DNA from: DASREM01 sp035652095
GTDB taxonomy: Bacteria > Acidobacteriota > Terriglobia > Terriglobales > Acidobacteriaceae
Direction: 5' to 3'
NCBI GenBank assembly: GCA_035652095.1
Contig: DASREM010000049.1
Location: 1-64,000, forward strand
DNA length: 64,000 nucleotides
The first letter of the stretch is position 1. Every line of letters begins with the position of its first letter. Positions 7,671 through 16,453 of the stretch are shown here, piece by piece. The notes under the pieces are model-generated. The model did not search any database. It was not told the origin of the DNA and was given only the letters and a program-made list of their open reading frames with translations. Made by a program: the position numbers and the translations under genes.

Positions 7671-10514
7671 TCAGTTCGATTGTGTTTCGAGATTCTTGAG
7701 TTCTGAAGCAGCGTCACGGAATGCCTTGAGGTCATCGCCATTGCGCCAGAACCCAAGGGCCTGGTTGTAATACGACCGCGCGCTGTGAAGATCGTTCAGT
7801 TGCCGACTGACGCGCCCCAGTTCGAGGTAAATCAGAGGCAGGTCGGGGGGAAATCCGTTTTGCAGGAGCGCTCCTCGAGCCTCGAGAGACAGCTTCCATT
7901 CCTGGGATGCGTGTTGGAGATCGCCGGCCTGCTTGTAAGCACTGGCGAGGCCGGCATGAATAAAGGGATCGGGGTAGAACTCGAGGGCCGAATGAAATGC
8001 GGCCAGCGCGGCATCGGGATGGGCTTCCGCGAGGGAAATTTCTCCCAGCAGGTTGTAGAAGCTGCTTTTGTTCCAGCCGCTGGGTACGGTGTCGCACCTG
8101 GCCTTGATTTGCTTGAGGACACTTCTGGCGCGGGGTAGATTTCCGGCATGTGCGAATAGAGTGCCCGCCGATACCAGATCCACGGTTTGCAGGTCCGCGG
8201 GAGGGGTGCTCAAGATAATGTTTGCGGCCCGTTGCGCCCGCCGCTTGTCGCCTTGCAGGAGGCGAATCCGGCCGAGGAGATACTGGCGAACGGTGAGTAG
8301 CTTGTTGTCGCCTGCCAGTCTGGAATGGTTGGCCTTCTCAAGTGCCTGGACCGCTGAGCTGAGCTTGCCTTCGTACAAGTCCACCACCGACAGGTAAAGG
8401 TCGGCGAGGTTGCGATCGTCGGCCGACCCCTGGCGAAACCTGATGAAGGCCTGGCGAGCCGCGTCCGGGTCGCCGATGCCCAGGTGGGCGAGTCCGAGTC
8501 CCCAATTCATCTCGGCATTTTCGAGTCCACGAGCCGTTGCCTGCTGGTAGAGAGCGATGGCCTCGGCGTAGCGGTTGGCACGCACGAGGAAGAAGAACAG
8601 GCCGGCGAATGCGGAAGAGGAGTTGGGGTCCAGTTGCAAAGCCTGGCGACTTTCACGGATTGCGTTATCCACCTGGCCGAGGCTGAAGTCCGCCATTGCC
8701 AGGTCGCGGCGGGCTTCTGGATCGTCAGGATACTGTTGAAGAAGGATTCCAAGCGCCTGGGCTGCTTCTTCATAACGTTCCTCAACGTTGAAGTATTGGG
8801 ATTCAATCCAGAGTTTCTCGCGATCGGTCACTGTGGAGCGAAGTTGATAGGCTGAGAGAAATTCGTTGACGGCGAGTGCATTCTTGCCGACGCCCCAGGA
8901 ATAGCATTGTCCCAATCGCAGGTGGGCCATGGCAAAGTTGGGATCGAGAGCGACCGAGCGCTTGAGGATGGCGACGGCGTCGTCGAGCTTCCCGCGCGAC
9001 ATCTGGTCAATGGCCTGAGAATAAAGCTGAAGGGCTTCCAGAGAGCCGGTAGTGACTTTGGCCATGGTCAAAGTAGGCCGGCCGGAAGGCGAATTGACTT
9101 CGCCGAGGTTGGCGCGAACCCTGGCAAACAGTGAATCGATCTGGGAAAAAAATTCGTCTCGCTTTTGTATTTGGACGCGGTCGGAAAAGAGCAGCAGGCC
9201 ACGATCGGGATCGCTGGCACGAACGGTTATCTGAAAAGTCTGGCCTGCCTGAGCGATGCTGCCGCCGAGCAGGAGATTCAGGTTCTCCCGGCGGCAGAGC
9301 TCGCGAGCCAGGTCTTCGCCGATGTGAGCCACATCGGCTTTTTTCATTCTGGCCAGGGCCTCGTAGATGCGAGGGCGGGAGATGACATTGAATTGAGGTG
9401 ACTGCTGCAAGGCTGCACTCAGCGCTTCACGTACGGCGCCATCGAAGCTGGGGCCATCTCCATAGACATCGAAATCAGCGATCAGGACAGAGCGCACGGC
9501 AGGTGTCGGCGCGGAGGGCTGAATTTCCCGGGTGGATAGTCCGGCGAGTACGGAGAGCAAGAGCGTCAAGAACCAGCGGACCGCGCGCGTGGCGGAGAAT
9601 TGTGTCCGAATCTGCGGGAAGTGGTTGGAGATGCGGTGGTCGCTCGCAGGCCGAAGCTGCTGAACGTCGAGGAGCACCTGTTCCACATTCTGGTACCGCT
9701 GCTCCGGAGCTTTTGCCATCATGCGCATGACGAGGGCTTCGATGGAGGCTGGAACGGAAGAATTGAAAACCGAAATTCTTGCCGGGCGCTGATGGAGAAT
9801 TCGATCCAGAGTGCCGGCCAGAGTGCTGGCGAGGAAGGGATTGAACCCGGTCAGGATCTCGTAGAAGACGACTCCCAGGGAGAAGATATCGGTGCGCTGG
9901 TCATAGATATTCTGCAAGAGCAGTTCCGGGGCCATGTAGCCCGGGGTCCCGGCGAGCGCCTCGGTATCCTCCAAAGTTGTGCTCTGACTGGAGCGGGGCA
10001 AATGGTGAGCGAGACCGAAATCGAGAACCTTCACATGCCCAGTCGAGTTGAGCATGATGTTCTCCGGCTTCAGATCGCAGTGGAGGATTCCGCTTTTGTG
10101 GGCTGCGGCAAGAGCTTCCAGGCATTGGATGGCGAGGGAGAGAAATTCGGCTTGGGAACAGGAGGTCCTGAAATGCTGGCGGAGATTCTGTCCCTCGACA
10201 TACTCCATCACGAGATAGATCTGGTCATCCTGTTCCAGCAACTCGTGGATGGAGGCGATGCTGGGGTGGTTCAGCTGGGAGGCGCGCTCGGCTTCTCTGA
10301 GGAAACGATGACGAGCGGCAGGATCCCCGTGGAGACGGGCGGTGAGCCGCTTGATGGCAACCTGACGCTTGAGGCGCGTGTCGTAGGCGCGAAAAACTTC
10401 GCCCATGCCCCCGTTGCCGAGGCACTCTTCCAAGCGGAACCGTCCGACCAGATCGCTACCGGAAAGAGCGGCAGGGTTATGCGCAGCCGGAGTTAGCCCC
10501 ATGAGGTCGGTCAA
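7671..10514 (-). CDS. Transmembrane Ser/Thr protein kinase with TPR region
   Basis: Kinase domain at about residues 22-290: glycine loop GNGGMGEVF, ATP lysine K55, catalytic loop HCDLKPEN (145-152), DFG (165-167), APE (195-197). The usual HRD arginine is Cys, so this is a non-RD kinase, often linked to activation-loop-independent activity. One membrane helix lies near 313-328. The following part (SVLIADFDVYGDGPSFDGAVREALSAAL) resembles the FlgO/adenylate-cyclase-linked alpha-beta domain that builds a low-affinity sensor fold, and then many TPR units run to the C-terminus (for example AVAILKRSVALDPNFAMAHL and FSLGQVDNAIRESRQALQLD). Cytoplasmic kinase and outward TPR sensor are inferred. The small leader-like gene follows 15 bp downstream. 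Confidence 0.92.
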   Translation of the reverse strand: MTDLMGLTPAAHNPAALSGSDLVGRFRLEECLGNGGMGEVFRAYDTRLKRQVAIKRLTARLHGDPAARHRFLREAERASQLNHPSIASIHELLEQDDQIYLVMEYVEGQNLRQHFRTSCSQAEFLSLAIQCLEALAAAHKSGILHCDLKPENIMLNSTGHVKVLDFGLAHHLPRSSQSTTLEDTEALAGTPGYMAPELLLQNIYDQRTDIFSLGVVFYEILTGFNPFLASTLAGTLDRILHQRPARISVFNSSVPASIEALVMRMMAKAPEQRYQNVEQVLLDVQQLRPASDHRISNHFPQIRTQFSATRAVRWFLTLLLSVLAGLSTREIQPSAPTPAVRSVLIADFDVYGDGPSFDGAVREALSAALQQSPQFNVISRPRIYEALARMKKADVAHIGEDLARELCRRENLNLLLGGSIAQAGQTFQITVRASDPDRGLLLFSDRVQIQKRDEFFSQIDSLFARVRANLGEVNSPSGRPTLTMAKVTTGSLEALQLYSQAIDQMSRGKLDDAVAILKRSVALDPNFAMAHLRLGQCYSWGVGKNALAVNEFLSAYQLRSTVTDREKLWIESQYFNVEERYEEAAQALGILLQQYPDDPEARRDLAMADFSLGQVDNAIRESRQALQLDPNSSSAFAGLFFFLVRANRYAEAIALYQQATARGLENAEMNWGLGLAHLGIGDPDAARQAFIRFRQGSADDRNLADLYLSVVDLYEGKLSSAVQALEKANHSRLAGDNKLLTVRQYLLGRIRLLQGDKRRAQRAANIILSTPPADLQTVDLVSAGTLFAHAGNLPRARSVLKQIKARCDTVPSGWNKSSFYNLLGEISLAEAHPDAALAAFHSALEFYPDPFIHAGLASAYKQAGDLQHASQEWKLSLEARGALLQNGFPPDLPLIYLELGRVSRQLNDLHSARSYYNQALGFWRNGDDLKAFRDAASELKNLETQSN

Positions 10515-10772
10515 GCTGCACCTCGTCGAGCGAAGATAGGCGGGTCCGATTTTTGTTGGCCGGACAGAATAATTATCCGCTGCCAGTTCACGGGGCGGCG
10601 GGAATTCTCGGGGCAGGTGGGAGGAGGTTCCCGAAACGGGAGCCCGGGATGAACTTAATGGCCAAAAAGGAGACGGCAGAGAATGCGAGGCGCAAGGGCG
10701 GCGGCCGCGCCTGGACCTGCTTCATTGGCAACCCTGGGAGCCGCCAAATTCGGCACTGAAGTGCGATGCGGA

Positions 10773-10778
10773 TACAAT
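10773..10778 (+). promoter_or_regulatory. -10 box of hemQ
   Basis: TACAAT lies 21 nt before the hemQ ATG and is followed by a GAAGAGG ribosome binding site. No good -35 hexamer is seen at 17 bp. The rest of the 285 bp divergent spacer between the TPR kinase and hemQ (10515-10799) shows nothing else convincing; a short open frame in it lacks a ribosome binding site. Confidence 0.4.
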
Positions 10779-10799
10779 AGTTCCCGAAGAGGCTCGTTC

Positions 10800-11666
10800 A
10801 TGTCATCTACCCGTACCGCACGTCCTGAAACCATGCCCACAGAAATCCCGGCAGTGCCACTTACCATCGAGGGCTACAGTGTGCTGCATCAGATGATGCG
10901 CGTGCGCTGGCCGGAATGGCGAAAGCTGCGGCGGGCGCAAAAGGCCGAGGTCACGCACGAGGCCACCGGGATTCTTTCCAAGATGGAGCGCAACGCCGGC
11001 GGACCTTCCGGTCTGTACTCACTGATCGGGCACAAGGGCGATCTCATGCTGGTGCACTTCCGGCAGTCGTTTGACGAACTGAACCAGGCAGAATTGAGTC
11101 TGGCGAGAACGAGCCTGGGGGAATTCCTCGAGCCCACGACGTCGTATTTATCCATCATTGAGCTGGGACTGTACGAGTCCAGCATGAAGACGTACCGGAC
11201 GCTGATGGACCAGGGTATCGAGCCACACTCGGAAGAATGGAAGCGGGGCATCGCAGATACGCTGGCACGGCAAAAGGAAGCGATGCATCCGCGGCTTTAT
11301 CCGGAGATGCCGAAGAGCCGCTACTTGTGTTTCTACCCGATGGACCGGCGTCGGGGCGAGGACAAGAACTGGTATACGTTGCCGATCGAAGAACGCGCGC
11401 GGCAGATGAATGAGCATGGACTGGTGGGCCGGCGTTACGCGGGCGAGGTCAAGCAGATCATCACGGGATCGATTGGGTTTGACGATTGGGAATGGGGCGT
11501 GGACCTGTTCGCGGACGATCCCCTGGTTTTCAAGAAACTGATCTACGAAATGCGCTTCGACCAGGTGAGTGCGGAGTATGCACTGTTTGGGCACTTCTAT
11601 GTTGGGGTGCGATGTCCTGCGGCCAATCTGGCTGCGCTGCTGAATGGAGAACTACCCAAAGGCTAA
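10800..11666 (+). CDS. hemQ: Coproheme decarboxylase (HemQ/ChdC, chlorite dismutase family)
   Basis: Converts coproheme III to heme b by peroxide-dependent decarboxylation, the last step of the coproporphyrin-dependent heme pathway, in the cytoplasm. The 288 aa product (ATG at 10800, GAAGAGG upstream) has the family's double ferredoxin-like fold signatures: SRYLCFYPMDRRRGEDKNWY, which carries the catalytic tyrosine region, NEHGLVGRRYAG with the proximal heme ligand H206, and GSIGFDDWEWGVDLFADD. The Arg characteristic of true chlorite dismutases is not evident, which favours HemQ. No other heme gene is adjacent. A short Ser/Thr/Pro tail precedes the domain. It overlaps the convergent gene at 11663 by 4 bp. 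Confidence 0.92.
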   Translation: MSSTRTARPETMPTEIPAVPLTIEGYSVLHQMMRVRWPEWRKLRRAQKAEVTHEATGILSKMERNAGGPSGLYSLIGHKGDLMLVHFRQSFDELNQAELSLARTSLGEFLEPTTSYLSIIELGLYESSMKTYRTLMDQGIEPHSEEWKRGIADTLARQKEAMHPRLYPEMPKSRYLCFYPMDRRRGEDKNWYTLPIEERARQMNEHGLVGRRYAGEVKQIITGSIGFDDWEWGVDLFADDPLVFKKLIYEMRFDQVSAEYALFGHFYVGVRCPAANLAALLNGELPKG

Positions 11667-12181
11667 GAGTTTGACGGCGCCTCGGCAAGACTGCAGGTGC
11701 GAATGCCGATTTCGATGATGGTGCGGTCGCCACTGGTTTGCACCTTGACGCCTTGCAGGTATCCGTCAGACTGTTTGACGAATTCTCTTTCCGACTTGCG
11801 CTGCCAATCGGGCAGTTCACGCTGGTAAAACTCGCAGACAATCTGCTCGGGGGTGGACGTCCAGTACTGGGCGGTGGCGCCTTTGAACTCACGATTGAGC
11901 AGGTGAAGCTCGGCGTCATACTGAGCGACACCGGACTCCAAGGGGGCGGCGCCGGGATACATCAGAATCCTGGCGAGGCGCGGATCCAGAGCGGTATCGC
12001 GATGGACATCGAGAGTGCCCCACGGGCTGCGAAGATGGATCTCTTTTGAAGAGATGCCGTTCACGAGATTTTTTTGCAACCTGCCGATGAAGCGGTGAAT
12101 TCCGAAAAAGAGGACAGCGAATCCTGCGATGAAGATCAGGAATGGCAGGAGCAGGACGAACCATTGCGAGGCGCTGTCCAT
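11663..12181 (-). CDS. Single-pass membrane hypothetical protein
   Basis: 172 aa protein that I cannot assign. It has one N-terminal membrane helix (about residues 7-29, WFVLLLPFLIFIAGFAVLFFG) and a soluble region with LRSPWGTLDVHRDT, then a C-terminal alpha-beta part (PEQIVCEFYQRELPDWQRKS and GVKVQTSGDRTIIEIGIRT). The C-terminal pattern, a short helix-YxxELPxxGW-like piece followed by a strand, resembles small lipid- or stress-linked periplasmic domains in which a peptide of the form FYxxxLP is conserved. Its orientation is convergent with hemQ and divergent from the AhpD-like gene. There is no catalytic motif. Confidence 0.7.
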   Translation of the reverse strand: MDSASQWFVLLLPFLIFIAGFAVLFFGIHRFIGRLQKNLVNGISSKEIHLRSPWGTLDVHRDTALDPRLARILMYPGAAPLESGVAQYDAELHLLNREFKGATAQYWTSTPEQIVCEFYQRELPDWQRKSEREFVKQSDGYLQGVKVQTSGDRTIIEIGIRTCSLAEAPSNS

Positions 12182-12247
12182 AGTCTGGAGAAATTATAGG
12201 AGGATTGGCGGCGGACTCGATTGCACTAAAGTTCAGGCACCAGCAGA

Positions 12248-12276
12248 TTGGCCTGTACTTCCTTTGCTGGTATGGT
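12248..12276 (+). promoter_or_regulatory. Promoter of the AhpD-like gene
   Basis: TTGGCC (12248-12253) and TATGGT (12271-12276) are separated by exactly 17 bp, 40 nt before the ATG at 12317, which has a GGGAGG ribosome binding site. Confidence 0.45.
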
Positions 12277-12316
12277 TTTCTGCTGCCGTTGAACGGGACA
12301 ATTCCAGGGAGGAAAC

Positions 12317-12718
12317 ATGGCAATTTTCGGGTTGATCGAATACCAGGACGCGAGCGCAGAGGTGCGCGCGGTCTATGACGACATCATGCAGACGCGGAAG
12401 ACAGACTGGATCAACAATTTCTGGAAGGCCATTGCACACGATCCAGCGACGCTAAAGCGCACGTGGGAAGACATCAAGCAGATCATGGCACCCGGGGCGC
12501 TGGACCCGTTGACCAAGGAACTGATTTATGTGGCGATCAGCGTGAGCAACCAGTGCGATTATTGCATCGCCTCGCACACGACATCGGCGAAGAATAAGGG
12601 TATGACCCAGGAGATGTTCAAGGAGTTGATGGCAGTGGTCGGCATGGCGAATGAGACGAATCGCCTGGTGGCGGGATACCAGGTGGAGACTGATGAACAG
12701 TTCAAGGGTGGATTTTAG
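12317..12718 (+). CDS. AhpD/carboxymuconolactone decarboxylase-like peroxidase
   Basis: 133 aa all-helical protein of the CMD/AhpD superfamily. The redox motif CDYC (C80, C83) with H87 three residues further and the upstream glutamate in TKELIYVAISVSNQ match the peroxidase-type active site, which reduces peroxides through the two cysteines and is recycled by thiol donors. Length fits single-domain members. GGGAGG precedes the ATG. It is alone on the plus strand, and its 3' end overlaps the convergent alkyltransferase-like gene by 17 bp. Its exact electron donor is unknown. Confidence 0.88.
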   Translation: MAIFGLIEYQDASAEVRAVYDDIMQTRKTDWINNFWKAIAHDPATLKRTWEDIKQIMAPGALDPLTKELIYVAISVSNQCDYCIASHTTSAKNKGMTQEMFKELMAVVGMANETNRLVAGYQVETDEQFKGGF

Positions 12719-13133
12719 GCTTCGTCGCCGGCCCAGCTCTTTTCCGTTGCTTCTTGGAGCTGGTCTGCTTCTTGTGACTCGCTTTGTTGAGGGACGGAAA
12801 ACGGAACTCGTGCAGGCGGAGATTGACTTTGCGGCCGCGGAAGGTTACGCCTTCGGCTTCGAGGCGCAGCCGCTGCTCAATAGCGGAATCGCCGCGCAGT
12901 TTGATTTCGCCTCCGGAACCGAGAATGCGCTGCCAGGGCAGGCCGAAGGAGCGACGCAGGACTTGCGCGACCAGGCGAGCCGCACCGGGACAACCGGCGC
13001 CGCGAGCGACCGCGCCGTAGGTGGAGACCTTGCCGCGGGGCACCATCCGAATGGCAGCAGCGATCTTCTGATGCGCACTGAGTGGCGTTCCAGCTGGAGT
13101 GTTTCTTGTCACCACAGGGCAACTTGGAGGCAA
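12702..13133 (-). CDS. Alkyltransferase-like DNA repair protein (ATL)
   Basis: Resembles the C-terminal DNA-binding domain of O6-alkylguanine-DNA alkyltransferase. PRGKVSTYG (the winged-helix tyrosine), AARLVAQVLR (the Arg that flips the base) and GSGGEIKLRG are present, but the PCHR motif that holds the acceptor cysteine reads PWQR (W67). Trp at this position is the mark of ATL proteins, which bind O6-alkylguanine without repairing it and hand it to nucleotide excision repair. After the domain a Lys/Arg-rich tail (about 30 residues, KKQTSSKKQRKRAG) is unusual and may strengthen DNA contact. It lies convergent to the AhpD-like gene and upstream of nothing on its own strand. Confidence 0.85.
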   Translation of the reverse strand: MPPSCPVVTRNTPAGTPLSAHQKIAAAIRMVPRGKVSTYGAVARGAGCPGAARLVAQVLRRSFGLPWQRILGSGGEIKLRGDSAIEQRLRLEAEGVTFRGRKVNLRLHEFRFPSLNKASHKKQTSSKKQRKRAGPATKPKIHP

Positions 13134-13171
13134 CGAGCAGCGAAAAAGTCTGGAGAGCGGCGCCCGTTTAG

Positions 13172-13528
13172 CTAGGCGGCCGCTCCCTTAGGGAACGATT
13201 CAACGGCCTCTGCTTCGTTGTCGTAAACCTCGAAGACAGTGACCAACTTGGTGACCTGGAGAAGATCGCCAACCCGCTGCGTGAGATTGGCCAGTTTGAT
13301 CGAGCCTCCGGCAGTATGCGCGGTGGTGAAGAGCGAAACCAAGGTTCCCAGCCCGCCGGAATCGATGTAGTTGACGCCGCCGAGATTGAGGACGATACGG
13401 TTGTTTTCGGTGATCAGTTTCCTCACCGTGTCGCGAAGCACGGCCGACTCTTCCCCGAACACCACGCGTCCATGACAGTCGACGATCAAAACGCCGTCCA
13501 CGGTCCGAGTACTGATTCTGAGTTGCAC
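13172..13528 (-). CDS. STAS-domain anti-sigma factor antagonist
   Basis: 118 aa single STAS domain (SpoIIAA/RsbV type). The GTG at 13528 is chosen because AGGGAGG lies 6 nt upstream; the longer frame upstream lacks support. The conserved serine region reads NYIDSGGLGTLVSLFTTAH, in which the phosphorylatable Ser of DSxG is intact. Such proteins are released or sequestered by an anti-sigma kinase in a partner switch that controls stress or envelope genes. No cognate RsbW kinase, phosphatase or sigma factor is in the window, so the circuit is in trans. It shares a divergent spacer with dnaX. Confidence 0.88.
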   Translation of the reverse strand: MQLRISTRTVDGVLIVDCHGRVVFGEESAVLRDTVRKLITENNRIVLNLGGVNYIDSGGLGTLVSLFTTAHTAGGSIKLANLTQRVGDLLQVTKLVTVFEVYDNEAEAVESFPKGAAA

Positions 13529-13663
13529 AGGAAGCCTCCCTAGGCACTGCCGAGCAACGGCAGCCTTGCGGCCCAAGAGTAACGCGGGAACCCGCATAGC
13601 GCAAGGATTTCGTGCATGGATTGTGAGTAGCCCGGAAGCCCGGAGGGGGCGAGCGGCATCACG

Positions 13664-13669
13664 TATAAT
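13664..13669 (+). promoter_or_regulatory. -10 box close to dnaX
   Basis: A perfect TATAAT ends 14 nt before the dnaX ATG. No ribosome binding site fits in the remaining few transcribed bases, so a very short or absent leader is likely. No strong -35 hexamer is seen. Confidence 0.5.
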
Positions 13670-13683
13670 CGTGTTTCCGGATC

Positions 13684-15480
13684 ATGAGCTACCAGGTTCT
13701 GGCGCGCAAATACCGCCCGCAGAAGTTCTCTGAAGTCATCGGGCAGGACCATGTCACCCGCACCCTGAAGAACGCCCTGGAACAGGGGCGCACCGCCCAT
13801 GGATATATCTTCAGTGGACATCGGGGAATCGGAAAAACCACGATTGCCCGCATCCTGGCCATGGCGTTGAACTGCCGGGCCTCAGACAAACCGGCCCTCG
13901 AGCCATGTGGAACCTGCGAGTCCTGCACGGAAATACGGGCGGGGAATGCGGTGGATGTAATTGAGATTGACGCCGCGACGAACCGCGGCATTGACGAAAT
14001 CCGGGAACTGCGGGAAGCTGCGAGATACCGCCCGGCGCGGGACCGGTTCAAGATTTACATCCTCGACGAAGCCCACCAGATTACGGACGCAGCGTTTAAC
14101 GCCCTTCTGAAGACGCTGGAAGAGCCTCCGGGGCACGTCGTTTTCATGATGGCAACGACGCAACCGGAGGACATTCCGCAGACGATCCGCTCCCGTTGCC
14201 AGCACTTCAGCTTTCGTGCGGTGCGCTTCGAAGAGATCCTAGGGCAACTGCGGGAACTCTCGAATCGCGAACAGGTCGAAGCAGATGAAGATGCGCTGGC
14301 TCTGCTGGCCGAAGCGGGGGATGGTTCGATGCGCGACGCATTGTCGATTCTCGACCAAGCGATCGCTTCCAGCGACGGGCGGTTGACGGCTGAGTCGATC
14401 CGGCAACTGGTAGGCGCAGCTCCGGCGGGAGTGATGGAAGAAGTGATGGGAGCCGTAGCCCAAGGTTCGAGCGAAGAAGTATTGCGCCTTATCGACCGGC
14501 TGATCAGCGAGGGACACAGTCCGACGCATTTTGCGCGACAACTGGTGCGGTTCCTGAGAAATACGATCGTGGCCAAGGTGGCGGGTGAGGAGTCTGCGCT
14601 GCTGCAGATTTCCAGCGACGAGAAGAAGCGGGTGGGCCGGGTGGCGGCGCAATTCAGCGAGGAAGACCTGGCGCGGCATTTGCAGATCATGTTGCGCACG
14701 CATGGGGAATTGGGGTACCGGCAGGAGCAGCGGTTCCACCTGGAACTAGGGCTGCTGAAGATGACACATGCGCAGCGCCTGCTCCCGATCGAGCAGATTC
14801 TGAGCGATGCCGCGGTGTCCAGTGCTGGTTCGGGACCGAAGCCGGTTGTGGTGCAGGAGGCCAGGCGGGGCGAGAGTTCGGCTGCGCGATCGAGCGTGGT
14901 GTCTCCGTTTGCAGCAGACTCGGCACGCAAGACGGGATCGAAGCCGGAAATGTCTGCCGCTGAACATGGGCCGTTCATGGGACCGCGGGCAGTGCCGAGC
15001 AGCACGGCTGGCCCGGGCGTGGTTATGGGAGCGGCGGCACCGGCGCAGGCTCCGGAACCGGCAACCGCGACGGCCGCGATGGTTGAAGAACCTGGCGCGG
15101 GTCTGGATGCGTTGCGCGCTGCAGTACTGGGCGCGTTAGGCGGACACCAGATGTGCGCAGCGATGCTGGAAGGCGGCGAGTGGAGCATTGCAGGCAATGA
15201 AGTGGTCATCAAGGTAGCGGCGTCGAACACGATCATCGAGATGACGGTAGGCGCCGACGCGAAGAGGCTGACAGGGGCGGCCGCCAGCGGCGCCTTGGGA
15301 AGGCCGCTGAAGCTGAAGGTGGTTTCCGGTGGAGCGTCGCAACCGGTTTCGACGAACCAAAAGAGCATCGCAAATGGAGGAAGCCGCGGACGGGCCGAGC
15401 AGGATCCGGTGGTTCGCCGCATGAAAGAGAAGTTCGGAGCCGAGATCAGAACGGTCATTGACTATCGTCAAAAGCGATAG
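13684..15480 (+). CDS. dnaX: DNA polymerase III subunit gamma/tau
   Basis: Clamp-loader ATPase of the replicative polymerase. N-terminal AAA+ module: Walker A GHRGIGKTT (45-53), zinc site with C64, C75, C78 and C81, Walker B region YILDEAHQ (126-132), sensor/arginine finger SRC (170-172) inside QTIRSRCQHFSF. The collar domain follows to about 370, then a Ala/Pro/Gly-rich linker (roughly 390-470) and a C-terminal domain resembling the tau polymerase-binding end. The usual Walker A GPRGVGKTS is altered to GHRGIGKTT. No A-rich slippery heptamer of the E. coli type was seen, so programmed frameshifting to gamma is not evident. Next comes ybaB then recR on the same strand, the classic order. Confidence 0.96.
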   Translation: MSYQVLARKYRPQKFSEVIGQDHVTRTLKNALEQGRTAHGYIFSGHRGIGKTTIARILAMALNCRASDKPALEPCGTCESCTEIRAGNAVDVIEIDAATNRGIDEIRELREAARYRPARDRFKIYILDEAHQITDAAFNALLKTLEEPPGHVVFMMATTQPEDIPQTIRSRCQHFSFRAVRFEEILGQLRELSNREQVEADEDALALLAEAGDGSMRDALSILDQAIASSDGRLTAESIRQLVGAAPAGVMEEVMGAVAQGSSEEVLRLIDRLISEGHSPTHFARQLVRFLRNTIVAKVAGEESALLQISSDEKKRVGRVAAQFSEEDLARHLQIMLRTHGELGYRQEQRFHLELGLLKMTHAQRLLPIEQILSDAAVSSAGSGPKPVVVQEARRGESSAARSSVVSPFAADSARKTGSKPEMSAAEHGPFMGPRAVPSSTAGPGVVMGAAAPAQAPEPATATAAMVEEPGAGLDALRAAVLGALGGHQMCAAMLEGGEWSIAGNEVVIKVAASNTIIEMTVGADAKRLTGAAASGALGRPLKLKVVSGGASQPVSTNQKSIANGGSRGRAEQDPVVRRMKEKFGAEIRTVIDYRQKR

Positions 15481-15500
15481 ATGGGAGTTAAGAGGAAGTT

Positions 15501-15806
15501 ATGGGCGGGTTCAATATTCAAGAATTGATGTCGCAGGCAAAGAAGCAATACGAGACCCTGCAGAAGAAGATGGAAGAGACGGTGGTGGAGGCGACTTCGG
15601 GCGGGGGCAGCGTCACGGTAAAGATGGATGGGCGCAAGCAGGTGCTGGGGATCAAGATCGATCCGGAAATCGTGAAAGATAGCGATCTGGAAATGCTGCA
15701 GGACCTGGTGACCGCCGCCGTCAACGGAGCAGGAAAGAAGGTGGACGAGGCCATGCAGTCAACCATGGGCGGAATGCTGGGCGGGATGGGCATTCCTGGG
15801 TTGTGA
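15501..15806 (+). CDS. ybaB: YbaB/EbfC nucleoid-associated protein
   Basis: 101 aa protein that binds DNA as a dimer and is thought to help recombination or gene regulation near recR. Typical signatures are present: MSQAKKQYETLQKKMEET-type helix at the N-terminus, the strand VKMDGRKQVLGIKIDPEIV, and LQDLVTAAVNGAGKKVDEAM. It starts 20 bp after dnaX, with a GAGGAAG ribosome binding site, and recR begins 47 bp after its end, so dnaX-ybaB-recR is one operon. The C-terminus is rich in Gly and Met (GGMLGGMGIPGL), which is common. Confidence 0.93.
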   Translation: MGGFNIQELMSQAKKQYETLQKKMEETVVEATSGGGSVTVKMDGRKQVLGIKIDPEIVKDSDLEMLQDLVTAAVNGAGKKVDEAMQSTMGGMLGGMGIPGL

Positions 15807-15853
15807 GTTCGCGTCGTTGAAAGTACTTCCCTGCCCACCGTTCGGAATTCTCT

Positions 15854-16453
15854 ATGGCGAAATTTGCGGAGCCGATGACACGGCTGATTGACGAACTAAA
15901 GAAGCTGCCGGGTGTGGGCAGCAAAAGCGCGCAGCGGCTCGCGTTTCACATCCTGCGAGCGAGCGAGGAGGACGCGCACGGGTTGGCATCCGCCATTCAC
16001 GACGTGAAAGCAAACTTGCGGCTTTGCTCAACCTGCAACAACATCACGGATGTGGACCCCTGTGTTTATTGCGCCAGTCCGACGCGCAACCAGCGAGTGG
16101 TCTGCGTGGTGGAGGAGCCCACCAACATCGCTTCCATTGAGAAGACAAAGCACTTTAACGGTGCATACCATGTTCTGCATGGCTCCATTTCGCCGTTGCA
16201 TGGGGTAGGTCCGGAACAGTTGCGAATCAACAATCTTCTGCGCCGGGTAGAGGAGGGAGCGGTGGATGAAGTCATTATCGCGACCAATCCCACGGTGGAA
16301 GGAGAAGCGACGGCGGTCTATCTTTCGCAAAAACTGCGTCGTCCCGGGGTGAAAGTCACGCGCATTGCCATGGGGATTCCCGTGGGAAGCGACATTGAGT
16401 ACACCGACGAAATCACCATGCTGAAGGCCATGGAAGGGCGCCGGGAGCTGTAA
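15854..16453 (+). CDS. recR: Recombination mediator RecR
   Basis: Recombination protein that works with RecF and RecO to load RecA on gapped DNA. 199 aa. N-terminal helix-hairpin-helix LPGVGSKSAQRLAFHIL, a C4 zinc site C58-C61-C70-C73, then a Toprim domain (VVCVVEEPTNIASIEKT with the key Glu, and VIIATNPTVEGEATAVY) and the Walker-like C-terminal piece. ATG at 15854 without a good ribosome binding site, like dnaX. Third gene of the dnaX operon, probably ended by the strong terminator at 16761 or by upstream processing. Confidence 0.95.
   Translation: MAKFAEPMTRLIDELKKLPGVGSKSAQRLAFHILRASEEDAHGLASAIHDVKANLRLCSTCNNITDVDPCVYCASPTRNQRVVCVVEEPTNIASIEKTKHFNGAYHVLHGSISPLHGVGPEQLRINNLLRRVEEGAVDEVIIATNPTVEGEATAVYLSQKLRRPGVKVTRIAMGIPVGSDIEYTDEITMLKAMEGRREL

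Noticed and set aside
10553..10759. 68-codon plus-strand frame in the kinase-hemQ spacer
   Set aside because: No ribosome binding site, low-complexity basic translation, and it overlaps the hemQ leader region.
14055..15458. Minus-strand frame of 467 codons
   Set aside because: Shadow of dnaX; the Ala/Ser/Cys-rich translation has no motif.
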